Of a stretch of DNA of 64,000 nucleotides, positions 54,249 through 62,514 are shown one piece after another. The stretch's first letter is position 1, and each line of letters begins with the position of its first letter. The notes beneath the pieces are model-generated. The model was not told the origin of the DNA and did no database searches. It was given only the letters and a program-made list of their open reading frames with translations. The DNA comes from Streptomyces cyaneofuscatus (GTDB lineage Bacteria; Actinomycetota; Actinomycetes; Streptomycetales; Streptomycetaceae), in the NCBI RefSeq assembly GCF_000718135.1, contig NZ_JOEM01000002.1:289816-353815 (forward strand), written 5' to 3'. The translations under genes were made by a program, and so were the position numbers.

Positions 54249-55747
54249 CCCGTGGTCGGAATCGTGAAGCTCGCGCCGTCCCGGATCCCGGAGGCGGGCC
54301 AGCGCGAAGTGACGGTCTTGGTACGGGTGTAGAAGCGGATGGCGTCCGGCCCGTGCTGGTTGAGGTCCCCGAAGCCGGACCGCTTCCAGCCGCCGAACGT
54401 GTGGTACGCCACCGGCACGGGGATCGGCACGTTGACGCCGACCATGCCCGTCTCGACCCGGCGGGTGAAGTCGCGGGCGATGTCGCCGTCCCGGGTGAAG
54501 AGGGCGACGCCGTTGCCGTACCGGTGCTCCGAGGGCAGCCGCAGGGCCTCCTCGTAGTCGGCCGCGCGGACCACACAGACCACCGGGCCGAAGATCTCCT
54601 CCTGGTAGATCCGCATCTGCGGGGTGACCCGGTCGAAGAGCGAGGCGCCCGCGAAGAAGCCGTCCTCGTGGCCTTCGAGAGTGAAGTCGCGCCCGTCGAC
54701 GACCAGTTCGGCGCCTTCCTCCACACCGAGGTCGACATAGCCGCGCACCCGGTCCACCGCGTCGCGGCCCACCAGCGGCCCGAAGTCGGCGTCCGGGTCG
54801 TCCGAGCGGCCGATCCGCAGCTCGGCGATCCGCTCGGTGAGCCGGGCCACCAGCGCGTCGGCGGTCTCCTCACCGACCGGGACGGCCACCGAGATCGCCA
54901 TGCACCGTTCACCCGCCGAGCCGTAACCGGCGCCGATCAGCGCGTCCACCGCCTGCTCCAGGTCGGCGTCCGGCATCACGATCATGTGGTTCTTCGCCCC
55001 GCCGAAGCACTGCGCCCGCTTGCCGTGGGCGGCGGCCGTCGCGTAGATGTGCGCGGCGATCGGCGTCGAGCCGACGAAGCCGAGCGCCTTGACGCGCCGG
55101 TCCTCCAGCAGGGTGTCCACGGCCTCCTTGCCGCCGTTGACGACGTTGAGGACCCCGGGCGGAAGACCTGCCTCCAGGAACAGTTCGGCCAGCCGCAGCG
55201 GCACCGAAGGATCCCGCTCGGACGGCTTCAGGATGAAGGCGTTTCCGCAGGCCAGAGCAGGTGCGGCCTTCCACAGCGGGATCATCGCCGGGAAGTTGAA
55301 CGGGGTGATGCCCGCGACCACGCCGAGCGGCCGGCGCAGCGAGTGGACGTCGATCCCGGCGCCCGCGTTGTCGCTGAACTCGCCCTTCAGCAGGTGCGGC
55401 ACCCCGGCCGCGAACTCCACCACGTCCAGACCGCGCGCGAGGTCACCGTGCGCGTCGGCCACGGTCTTGCCGTGCTCGGAGGAGAGCAGCCGGGCCAGGG
55501 AGTCCTTCTCCTTCTCGACCAGCTGGAGGAAGCGCAGCAGGACGCGGGCCCGGCGCTGCGGGTTCCACTCGCCCCACCCGACCTGCGCCTGCGCCGCGTC
55601 GGCGATGGCCGCCTCGGTCTCGGACCGGCCGGCCAGCGGCACCCGGGCCTGGACCCGGCCGGTGTTGGGGTCGTACACATCGCCGTACATGCCCGAGGTG
55701 CCGGGCGTGTGCTTGCCGCCGATGAAATGGGTGAGTTCGCGGACCAT
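54245..55747 (-). CDS. mmsA: methylmalonate-semialdehyde dehydrogenase (CoA-acylating)
   Basis: The protein has 500 residues, ALDH fold: GVVAGITPFNFPAMIPLWKAAPALACGN, FVGSTPIAAHIYATAAAHGKRAQCFGGAKNHMIV, catalytic Cys in GYGSAGERCMAIS, EEIFGPVVCVVRA. The active-site ERCMA and the missing general-base Glu (GGAKNH region) are MmsA-type. It converts methylmalonate semialdehyde to propionyl-CoA and CO2. It is first gene of the valine operon, with GAGAGCGGG before the ATG. A cobalamin riboswitch reads toward it from 240 bases upstream. Confidence 0.95.
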   Translation of the reverse strand: MVRELTHFIGGKHTPGTSGMYGDVYDPNTGRVQARVPLAGRSETEAAIADAAQAQVGWGEWNPQRRARVLLRFLQLVEKEKDSLARLLSSEHGKTVADAHGDLARGLDVVEFAAGVPHLLKGEFSDNAGAGIDVHSLRRPLGVVAGITPFNFPAMIPLWKAAPALACGNAFILKPSERDPSVPLRLAELFLEAGLPPGVLNVVNGGKEAVDTLLEDRRVKALGFVGSTPIAAHIYATAAAHGKRAQCFGGAKNHMIVMPDADLEQAVDALIGAGYGSAGERCMAISVAVPVGEETADALVARLTERIAELRIGRSDDPDADFGPLVGRDAVDRVRGYVDLGVEEGAELVVDGRDFTLEGHEDGFFAGASLFDRVTPQMRIYQEEIFGPVVCVVRAADYEEALRLPSEHRYGNGVALFTRDGDIARDFTRRVETGMVGVNVPIPVPVAYHTFGGWKRSGFGDLNQHGPDAIRFYTRTKTVTSRWPASGIRDGASFTIPTTG

Positions 55748-55990
55748 GGAAACCCGCTCTCGTCGGTGAGATCGTCAGGAGAGATCCGGGGATGGCGCAC
55801 GGGCCCCACCGCACACGGCGCACCGGTCGGGTGCGCGCGGGCGTGACAGGGCTCGCCGTCGGGGGACGCGAAGGGCTGGGGCCGTCAGGGGAAGGCGGGG
55901 AGAACCGCTCGCCGGGACGGGCCTGCGGGGCCGTGGGTGCGGACCGGTGCCATGCGTGTCTGCTCCATCCTCGTGGAAACACGGAACATC
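55748..55990. other. leader region between the cobalamin riboswitch and mmsA
   Basis: About 240 bases separate the B12 box from the mmsA ATG on the minus strand. I see no strong terminator hairpin and no transporter or cob gene. The only candidate coding unit is a 22-codon open frame (minus strand 55953-55885, ATG to TGA) with GGAG nine bases before its ATG. The region may be the riboswitch expression platform, or the scar of a lost target gene. Confidence 0.5.
55885..55953 (-). CDS. possible 22-residue leader ORF downstream of the cobalamin riboswitch
   Basis: ATG at 55951-55953, 22 codons (begins MAPVRTHGPAGPSRR), TGA at 55885-55887. GGAG lies nine bases before the ATG and some 30 bases after the B12 box, a position where riboswitches can control ribosome access. 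Composition is Pro/Arg-rich, so it may be chance in this GC-rich DNA. Low confidence as a gene. Confidence 0.25.
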   Translation of the reverse strand: MAPVRTHGPAGPSRRAVLPAFP

Positions 55991-56190
55991 CCGCGGCCGG
56001 TATCCTGACTCCCGGATCAGCGCGCGCCCTCATGCCTTCCCGACGGCTTCTGCACCGTCAGTGGCGTCTCCTGCGAGGACGGACTCCCCGGTCACAGTGG
56101 CGGGACCGCGCCGGAATCGCACCGGCTTCCCTGACACCACGGGCCTTGAGGGCGACCGGCTGCACACCGGTCACCCCGCTGCTCACGAAC
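55990..56190 (-). ncRNA. cobalamin riboswitch reading toward mmsA
   Basis: On the minus strand the conserved core appears in order: GGGAAGCCGGTGCGATTCCG (56132-56113), GCGGTCCCGCCACTGTGACC with CGGGGAGTCC, the variable GACGCCACTGACGG arm, GGGAAGGC, and the terminal B12 box AGTCAGGATACCGGCC (56010-55995). This is a complete AdoCbl-type aptamer. Upstream, CTATATG near 56190 may be the -10 region. It is divergent from cobF. The first real gene downstream is mmsA. Confidence 0.9.
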
Positions 56191-56287
56191 ATATAGTTGG
56201 GCGTCCTAGTAAGTCCACCCCGCCTCGCCCCGGCCTCCTCCCGGCCCGGCGCGAGTCCGCGCCCCGCTCCTGGCATGATCGGCCGAC

Positions 56288-57124
56288 ATGAGCGACGCAC
56301 CACGGCACATCCTCGTCATCGGCATGGGCGCCGGCGACCCCGACCACCTGACCCTCGCCGCGGTGAAGGCGATGCGCAGGGCGCAGGTCTTCTTCGTGCT
56401 CGGCAAGGGCCGGGAGAAGGAGTCCCTGACCCGGCTGCGGCGGGACATCCTGGCCGAGCACCTCACCGGCCCCTACCGGGTCGTGGAGGCCGAGGACCCC
56501 TGGCGGGACCGTACCCAGGACGACCGGGGGCGCTACACCTCGGCGGTGCACGACTGGCGCCACCGCCGCGCCGACATCTGCGAGCGCCTGATCATCGAGG
56601 AGCTGGCGCCGGGGGAGACCGGCGCGTTCCTGGTGTGGGGCGATCCGTCCCTGTACGACAGCACCCTCGCGATCCTGGAGGACATCCGGGACCGCGGGAC
56701 GGTGGAATTCGGCCATGAGGTGGTGCCCGGGATCAGCAGCGTCTCCGCGCTCGCGGCCCGCCACCGCACCTCGCTGAACCAGGTCGGCCGCCCCATCCAC
56801 ATCACGCCCGGGCGGCGGCTCGCCGAGGGGTTCCCGGACGACGACGGCGACATCGTGGTGATGCTCGACGGTCACGAGAGCTTCACCCATCTCAGGGGCA
56901 GGGGGCTGTGGATCTACTGGGGTGCCTACATCGGCACCCCGGACGAACTCCTGGTCTCCGGGCCGCTCGACGAGGTCGCCGAGCGGATCAGCCGGGTGCG
57001 CGCCGAGGCCCGCGAACGGCACGACTGGATCATGGACACATATCTGCTGCGCCACCGGCCGGAGGGTGCCCAAGGTCCGGAGGGCGCCCAGGGCACGGAC
57101 AGCTCAGGCGGCGCGGACAGCTGA
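56288..57124 (+). CDS. cobF: precorrin-6A synthase (deacetylating)
   Basis: The protein has 278 residues. SAM-dependent tetrapyrrole methyltransferase fold: HILVIGMGAGDPDHLTLAAVKAM, VFFVLGKGREKESLTRLRRDIL, FLVWGDPSLYDSTLAILEDI, VVPGISSVSALAARHRTSLNQVGRP. CobF methylates C-1 and expels acetate in the aerobic B12 pathway. The C-terminus has a short low-complexity tail (PEGAQGPEGAQG). No ribosome site is evident. The gene is isolated from other cob genes and lies between two cobalamin riboswitches, neither of which reads into it. Confidence 0.93.
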   Translation: MSDAPRHILVIGMGAGDPDHLTLAAVKAMRRAQVFFVLGKGREKESLTRLRRDILAEHLTGPYRVVEAEDPWRDRTQDDRGRYTSAVHDWRHRRADICERLIIEELAPGETGAFLVWGDPSLYDSTLAILEDIRDRGTVEFGHEVVPGISSVSALAARHRTSLNQVGRPIHITPGRRLAEGFPDDDGDIVVMLDGHESFTHLRGRGLWIYWGAYIGTPDELLVSGPLDEVAERISRVRAEARERHDWIMDTYLLRHRPEGAQGPEGAQGTDSSGGADS

Positions 57125-57274
57125 GGCGGCAGGCGCGGACAGCTGAGGGGCCCCGGCCCGCGAGCGGGGGCCCGGACAGGTGAGCGGGTGACGTGACGCA
57201 GGGCGGCGGGTCGCGTCGAGGCGCGGGCGGCCGCCGCACCCCGGACACGCCCTGGTCGTCGGACCGGCCGGAGG

Positions 57275-57472
57275 TCAGCTCCGGGACTCGTGCGCCCGGA
57301 TCACTCCGAGCCCATGACCGAGGCTCGGGCACTCGGCGGTCAGGTCGTTCCCCCGCACCAGATAGTCGTGCACGCGCCCGTCCGCGGGGCGCTCGACGGC
57401 CCGGTACAGCGTGCCGTTCACGGTGATCGTCCAGTCGTCGCCGTCCTGGGCCCACCCGACTGTCTTCTTCAT
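57275..57472 (-). CDS. small 65-residue protein of unknown function
   Basis: The protein has 65 residues, starting MKKTVGWAQDGDDWTITVNG, with GGGAAG about 7 bases upstream of the ATG. The sequence reads as a compact beta-domain with a hydrophilic tail (VHDYLVRGNDLTAECPSLGHG). Start codon context and codon usage look like a real gene, not a shadow. It lies between cobF (convergent) and the metE leader (divergent). No family is recognised. Confidence 0.65.
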   Translation of the reverse strand: MKKTVGWAQDGDDWTITVNGTLYRAVERPADGRVHDYLVRGNDLTAECPSLGHGLGVIRAHESRS

Positions 57473-57984
57473 ATAGCGCTTCCCTCGCTCGTCGCCGCCG
57501 TGGGTCGGCGGCCGTGTATTGGCAAGAAGAACGGCCTGTGACGCTCTGTGGTTCCGGCTCGCCTACGCCATTCGGTTACATCTGGGTCACCGTGCCACCA
57601 CGACCTGACCGGCAGTCAGCGAACCGGCGACGAACGGCGGAACAGGCTGAGGAAGGCCGACGCGCGCACCACCTGCCCGGGGGCGGAAGGCCGACGCGCG
57701 CACCGCCTGCCCGGGGAGGAGGGTCGGCGCGCACTGCCTGCCCGGGGCCGGATCGTGCCAGGATGCCGGATCCGGTCCCGGGCAGTGTTCCAGGAGCGCC
57801 CGCTCCGCGCCCCTGTGACGACCATTCGGTGCCACCTGCCGGGTCGGATGGGTGCGCGGACCGTTCCGATGCCCTTCTTCACCCGTTCGGAGGACGTTCC
57901 AGGGCGGTTCGGCACGCCCACGGAGGCCGTGTCTCATATCACCGTCCGAAGTGTGAACAACGGTGTGCGCCCGGCGGTCGTCCC
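57473..57984. other. gene-free region upstream of the metE riboswitch
   Basis: No supportable gene: open frames here lack ribosome sites and known motifs. It contains a 34-bp tandem repeat (57652 to about 57750). It presumably holds the promoter of the small minus-strand gene at its left end and upstream elements for metE at its right. Confidence 0.5.
57652..57750. repeat. 34-bp tandem repeat, about three copies
   Basis: GAAGGCCGACGCGCGCACC recurs at 57652 and 57686, each followed by (A/G)CCTGCCCGGGG. A third, degenerate copy (GGTCGGCGCGCACTGCCTGC and CCGGGG) starts near 57722. Function unknown; possibly mini-satellite-like. Confidence 0.65.
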
Positions 57985-58190
57985 CTTAGGGTGGCCGGTG
58001 CAGCTGGTTCGCCCTGTCCGCCAGGCAGGGTGTCGTAAGAGGGAACCCGGTGGGAATCCGGGACTGCCCCGCAGCGGTGAGCGGGAACGACCGCCGTCAT
58101 ACGCACTGGGCCCGGCCGGGTCTGGGAAGCGACGGCCAGTAGGTGTCTGCCTCGGCAGACGTGCCCGCGAGTCCGAAGACCTGCCCGTTG
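57985..58190 (+). ncRNA. cobalamin riboswitch of metE
   Basis: Conserved blocks in order: GAGGGAACCCGGTGGGAATC (58039-58058), GACTGCCCCGCAGCGGTGAG, CGGGTCTGGGAAGCGACGGCC, and the B12 box GAGTCCGAAGACCTGCC. TAGGGT at 57987-57992 is a likely -10 box. Directly after the box, CCGCACGCG (58192-58200) pairs with CGCGTGCGG (58207-58215) as a candidate expression-platform hairpin. B12 binding is expected to switch off metE so that the B12-dependent enzyme is used. Confidence 0.92.
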
Positions 58191-58367
58191 CCCGCACGCG
58201 ACCGTTCGCGTGCGGAGTTCCCGGTGACCTCGTGGGCGGGTCGGCGTAACCGTCGGGTGGACGGACACGGTCAAGCGTGTCGCGTTTCCGCCCGATTCGG
58301 TCACCCCTTCGCGCGTCCGCGTCCCGTCCCGGGAACAGCTGGAGACATGCTCGCGAAGGAGAGTCAC

Positions 58368-60692
58368 GTGACAGCGAAGCCCGCAGCCGCGGCAGCACGG
58401 GCCACCGTGTACGGCTACCCCCGCCAGGGTCAGAACCGTGAACTGAAGAAGGCCATCGAGGGCTACTGGAAGGGCCGCGTCGACGCGGACACCCTCCGGG
58501 AGACCGCCGCCGAACTGCGCAGGGGAACCTGGCAGCAGCTCGCCGAGGCCGGAGTCCACGAGGTGCCGACCGGTGACTTCTCGTACTACGACCACGTCCT
58601 GGACACCAGTGTCATGGTCGGCGCTGTCCCCGAGCGGCACCGCGAGGCGGTCCGTACCGACGCCCTCGACGGCTACTTCGCCATGGCCCGCGGCACGCAG
58701 GACGTGGCCCCGCTGGAGATGACCAAGTGGTTCGACACCAACTACCACTATCTCGTGCCCGAGTTGGGCCCGGACACGGTGTTCACCGCCGACTCCGCCA
58801 AGCAGGTCGCCGAGCTGAAGGAGGCCCTCGCGCTGGGCCACACCCCGCGCCCGGTCCTCGTCGGCCCGGTCACCTACCTCCTGCTCGCCAAGGCGGCCCC
58901 CGGGGTCGCCGCCGACTTCGAGCCGCTGACCCTCCTCGACCGGCTCCTGCCCGTGTACGCCGAAGTCCTCGCCGACCTCCGGGCCGCGGGCGCCGAGTGG
59001 GTGCAGCTGGATGAGCCCGCTCTCGTCCAGGACCGCACCCCGGCCGAGCTGAACGCCGCCGCCCGCGCCTACCGCGAGCTCGGCGGTCTCACGGACCGGT
59101 CCAAGCTGCTCGTCGCCTCCTACTTCGGGCGGCTCGGCGAGGCGCTGCCCGTGCTCGCCAAGTCCCCGGTCGAGGGGCTCGCGCTGGACTTCACCGAGTC
59201 CGGCGCCGCGAACCTCGCCGACCTCGCGGCGGCCGGCGGACTGCCCGGCAAGCGCCTGGTCGCGGGCGTCGTCAACGGCCGCAACATCTGGATCAACGAC
59301 TACGAGAAGTCCCTCGCCACCCTCGGCACGCTCCTCGGCCTCGCGGACCACGTCGACGTCTCCGCCTCCTCCTCCCTCCTGCACGTCCCGCTGGACGCCG
59401 CAGCCGAGCACGACATCGACCCGCAGGTCGCCCGTTGGCTCGCCTTCGCCAAGCAGAAGACCCAGGAGATCGTCGTCCTGGCGCGCGGCCTGTTCGCCGG
59501 CACCGAGGCCATCGCCGCCGAAATCGCCGCCAACCGGGCCGACCTGGCCTCCCGCACCGACGCCGTCATCACCCGCGACCCGGCCGTCCGGGCCCGTACG
59601 GCGGCCATCACCGACGCCGACGGCCGCCGCTCCCAGCCGTACGCCGAGCGGACCGTGGCCCAGCGCGCCCACCTCGGTCTTCCGCTCCTGCCGACCACCA
59701 CGATCGGCTCGTTCCCGCAGACCGCCGAACTCCGCACCGCCCGCGCCGACCTGCGCGCGGGCCGGGCCGACGAGGCCGGGTACGAGGAGCGGATCAAGGA
59801 CGAGATCCGCGAGGTCCTCTCCTTCCAGGAGAAGGCCGGGATCGACGTCCTGGTCCACGGCGAGCCCGAACGCAACGACATGGTCCAGTACTTCGCCGAG
59901 CAGCTCACCGGCTACCTCGCCACGCAGCACGGCTGGGTCCAGTCGTACGGCACCCGCTACGTCCGGCCGCCGGTCCTCGCCGGGGACATCTCGCGCCCCG
60001 AGCCGATGACCGTGCGCTGGACGGCGTACGCGCAGTCGCTCACCGAGCGCCCCGTCAAGGGCATGCTCACCGGCCCGGTCACCATGCTCGCCTGGTCCTT
60101 CGTCCGCGACGACCAACCGCTCGGCGAGACCGCCCACCAGGTGGCCCTCGCCCTGCGCGACGAGGTGAACGACCTGGAGGCGAACGGCACTTCGGTGATC
60201 CAGGTCGACGAGCCGGCGCTGCGCGAGACGCTGCCGCTGCGGGCCGCCGAGCACGCCGCGTACCTGAAGTGGGCGACGGAGTCCTTCCGCCTCACCACCT
60301 CCGGGGTGCGGCCGGACACCCAGATCCACACCCACATGTGCTACGCGGAGTTCGGCGACATCGTCCAGGCCATCGACGACCTCGACGCCGACGTCATCAG
60401 CCTGGAGGCGGCCCGCTCCCACATGCAGGTCGCCCGCGAACTGGCCGCCCACGGCTACCCGCGTGAGGCCGGACCCGGCGTCTACGACATCCACTCCCCG
60501 CGCATCCCGAGCACGGAAGAGGCAGCGGCCCTGCTGCGCACGGGACTTGAGGCCATTCCGGCCGAGCGCCTGTGGGTGAACCCCGACTGCGGCCTGAAGA
60601 CCCGGGGGTGGCCCGAGACCCGGACCTCCCTGGAGAACCTGGTCGCCGCCGCGCGGGAGATCCGCGCGGAGCTGCCCACCGAAGCGGCGTGA
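58368..60692 (+). CDS. metE: cobalamin-independent methionine synthase
   Basis: The protein has 774 residues from the GTG at 58368 with AAGGAGAG upstream; an in-frame ATG 7 codons earlier is too close to its GGAG. Two barrels: N-terminal YPRQGQNRELKKAIEGYWKG and the catalytic C-terminal half starting LPLLPTTTIGSFPQT. Zn ligands are visible in HTHMCYAEF (His, Cys) and NPDCGLKTRGW (Cys). It transfers the methyl group of methyltetrahydrofolate polyglutamate to homocysteine. A cobalamin riboswitch in the leader controls it. Confidence 0.97.
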   Translation: MTAKPAAAAARATVYGYPRQGQNRELKKAIEGYWKGRVDADTLRETAAELRRGTWQQLAEAGVHEVPTGDFSYYDHVLDTSVMVGAVPERHREAVRTDALDGYFAMARGTQDVAPLEMTKWFDTNYHYLVPELGPDTVFTADSAKQVAELKEALALGHTPRPVLVGPVTYLLLAKAAPGVAADFEPLTLLDRLLPVYAEVLADLRAAGAEWVQLDEPALVQDRTPAELNAAARAYRELGGLTDRSKLLVASYFGRLGEALPVLAKSPVEGLALDFTESGAANLADLAAAGGLPGKRLVAGVVNGRNIWINDYEKSLATLGTLLGLADHVDVSASSSLLHVPLDAAAEHDIDPQVARWLAFAKQKTQEIVVLARGLFAGTEAIAAEIAANRADLASRTDAVITRDPAVRARTAAITDADGRRSQPYAERTVAQRAHLGLPLLPTTTIGSFPQTAELRTARADLRAGRADEAGYEERIKDEIREVLSFQEKAGIDVLVHGEPERNDMVQYFAEQLTGYLATQHGWVQSYGTRYVRPPVLAGDISRPEPMTVRWTAYAQSLTERPVKGMLTGPVTMLAWSFVRDDQPLGETAHQVALALRDEVNDLEANGTSVIQVDEPALRETLPLRAAEHAAYLKWATESFRLTTSGVRPDTQIHTHMCYAEFGDIVQAIDDLDADVISLEAARSHMQVARELAAHGYPREAGPGVYDIHSPRIPSTEEAAALLRTGLEAIPAERLWVNPDCGLKTRGWPETRTSLENLVAAAREIRAELPTEAA

Positions 60693-60698
60693 TCCGAC

Positions 60699-60734
60699 CC
60701 GGTACGGGAGCGGCCACCGCCGCTCCCGTACCGG
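60699..60734. terminator. strong terminator hairpin after metE
   Basis: CCGGTACGGGAGCGGC (60699-60714) pairs perfectly over 16 bp with GCCGCTCCCGTACCGG (60719-60734), leaving a CACC tetraloop. Confidence 0.85.
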
Positions 60735-60837
60735 GGCACGCGACCCCGACTCGGTTCGGCGGCAGGCCGGTTCGGTTCGGGGGCAGGCCGGTTCGGAGGC
60801 CCGGCCGGCCGGAGTGCGTTCTTCCTCGGCGGCGGAG

Positions 60838-60856
60838 TTAGGTTAGCCTAACCAGC
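60838..60856. promoter_or_regulatory. iron box (DmdR1/IdeR-type operator)
   Basis: TTAGGTTAGCCTAACCAGC matches the 19-bp actinobacterial iron box TTAGGTTAGGCTCACCTAA at the left half and core (arms GGTTAG and CTAACC around one C). It lies about 100 bases before the decarboxylase gene. Iron-loaded DmdR1 should repress the operon. Just upstream, GGTTCGGnGGCAGGCC is repeated twice (60753-60792). Confidence 0.85.
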
Positions 60857-60900
60857 GAATCCCGGTTGTGGATCTTGCACTCCGATCGAAGGGCTTCGCC

Positions 60901-60957
60901 ATGGAGCGTGCTCAGGGCCTGCTGTCCGCCGAACTCCCCGTGCGGCGTGCGGCGTGA
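60901..60957 (+). CDS. 18-residue leader ORF coupled to the siderophore decarboxylase gene
   Basis: ATG at 60901 with GAAGGG eight bases upstream, 18 codons (MERAQGLLSAELPVRRAA), and a stop that overlaps the next GTG start by 4 bases (GTGA). The start of the decarboxylase itself has no Shine-Dalgarno sequence, so ribosomes probably reach it by reading this ORF. The peptide need not have a function. Confidence 0.5.
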   Translation: MERAQGLLSAELPVRRAA

Positions 60958-62465
60958 GCGCCGGTACGGGAGCCCCCCTCGCGGGTGGCGTCCACGGACC
61001 CGGCCACCTGCGTGCCCTCACCTCGGTCGTCCTGGACACGTTGGAGAGCGCCGCGCGCGCCCGGGGCGGACCGCTGCCCGCCGGAGGACCGGACGAGGTG
61101 GCCCGGCGGACCACCGCCCTGGCCGCGCCGGTGCTGCCCGAGGAGGGCATCGGGACCGAGGCCGCGCTCGCGGACCTGGTACGGGCCCTCGGCGAGGGGG
61201 CCGCCGACCCGGCCGACCCCGCGTGCGTCGCCCATCTGCACTGCCCGCCGCTGGCCGTGGCGGCCGCGGCGGAGCTGGCGGGGGCCGCACTCAACCCGTC
61301 GATGGACTCCTGGGACCAGGCGCCCGCCGCCGGGGTCATCGAGGAGCTGACCACCGCCGCACTGGCACGGCTCGTCCACCCGGACGCCGCCGCGCCCGAC
61401 GCCCTCATCACCAGCGGCGGCACCGAGTCCAACCTGGTCGCCTTGCTCCTCGCCCGCGAACGGGCGGCGCCCGGCCACCTGCGCGTGGTGACCGGGGCCA
61501 ACGCCCACCACAGCGTCCACCGTGCCGCCTGGATGCTCGGCCTGCCCGCACCCACCGTCGTCGCGTGTCACGACGGCCGCATCGACCCCGCCGCCCTCGA
61601 CCGCACCCTGGCCGGGCTCGGCGGCGGCCCGGTCCTGGTCGTCGCCACCGCCGGGACCACCGACGAGGGGCGCATCGACCCGCTCCCTGAGATCGCCCGG
61701 ATCGCGGAGCGGTACGGAGCCGAGCTCCACGTCGACGCGGCGTACGGCGGACCCCTGCTGTTCAGCGAGCGCCTGGCGCCCCGGCTCGCGGGGCTCGACC
61801 GGGCCGTCTCCGTAACGTTCGACCTGCACAAACTCGGCTGGCAGCCGGTCGCCGCCGGAGTGCTCGCCGTCGCGGACACCGCCCTGCTCGCCCCGCTGTC
61901 CCTGCGCGCCGACTACCTCAACGCCGACGACGACACCGAGGCCGGGCTCCCCGACCTGCTCGGCCGCTCGGTCCGCACGACCCGGCGCCCCGACGCCCTG
62001 AAGATGGCGGTCACCTTCCGGGCGCTGGGACGCCGGGGACTGAGCGAACTGGTTGAGCACTGCGTACGTACGGCGGAGGAGTTCGGCCGGGCCGTCGACG
62101 CCCGGCCCGCACTGCGCCGTCGGCCCGGCGCGATCGGGATCAGCACCGTGCTGTTCCGGCCGGTGGTGGCCGACGAGCAGGAAGCGGAGGCCGGGGACGC
62201 CGTCGTCGCCGAGGTCCGCCGCACCCTGCTCATGGACGGCCGGGCCGTCCTCGGACGGGCGGTGGCCGAGGACGGCGACGGGAGGCGCCGGCTCTGGCTC
62301 AAGGCCACGTTGCTGCACCCCGCCGCCGCGAGCGCCGACCTGCTGCCGCTCCTCGACCTGGTGACGGAGGCGGCGGAGCGGGCAGCGGTGGCGGCCGAAG
62401 ACGGTGACAGCCCTTCCGCCCCCGGCGGTACCGGCGCCCCGGCGGCGGAAAGGCTGTCGCCATGA
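60954..62465 (+). CDS. PLP-dependent decarboxylase (lysine/diaminobutyrate type) of a siderophore operon
   Basis: The protein has 503 residues from the GTG at 60954. Group II PLP decarboxylase: LHCPPLAVAAAAELAGAALNPSMDSWDQAPA, TSGGTESNLVALLLARE, NAHHSVHRAAWMLGLP, HVDAAYGGPLLF with the PLP-binding Asp, and Schiff-base Lys in FDLHKLGWQPVAAG. It resembles L-2,4-diaminobutyrate and lysine (DesA-like) decarboxylases, producing a diamine such as cadaverine. It is divergent from the canonical DesA sequence as I recall it. The iron box upstream and the N-hydroxylase gene downstream indicate hydroxamate siderophore synthesis. Confidence 0.88.
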   Translation: MSAGTGAPLAGGVHGPGHLRALTSVVLDTLESAARARGGPLPAGGPDEVARRTTALAAPVLPEEGIGTEAALADLVRALGEGAADPADPACVAHLHCPPLAVAAAAELAGAALNPSMDSWDQAPAAGVIEELTTAALARLVHPDAAAPDALITSGGTESNLVALLLARERAAPGHLRVVTGANAHHSVHRAAWMLGLPAPTVVACHDGRIDPAALDRTLAGLGGGPVLVVATAGTTDEGRIDPLPEIARIAERYGAELHVDAAYGGPLLFSERLAPRLAGLDRAVSVTFDLHKLGWQPVAAGVLAVADTALLAPLSLRADYLNADDDTEAGLPDLLGRSVRTTRRPDALKMAVTFRALGRRGLSELVEHCVRTAEEFGRAVDARPALRRRPGAIGISTVLFRPVVADEQEAEAGDAVVAEVRRTLLMDGRAVLGRAVAEDGDGRRRLWLKATLLHPAAASADLLPLLDLVTEAAERAAVAAEDGDSPSAPGGTGAPAAERLSP

Positions 62466-62514
62466 CGTTCGCCATGACGTTGCCGACGCGTACGAATCCC
62501 GTTGGAGGAACCCG

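Noticed and set aside
57548..58249. Open frame running through the metE leader
   Set aside because: It overlaps the cobalamin aptamer and the tandem repeats, has no ribosome site, and its residues reflect repeat DNA.
57939..60494. Very long open frame (about 850 codons) on the minus strand opposite metE
   Set aside because: It is the high-GC antisense shadow of metE: composition dominated by Gly/Val/Asp/Arg, no ribosome site, no domain, while the plus frame encodes complete MetE.
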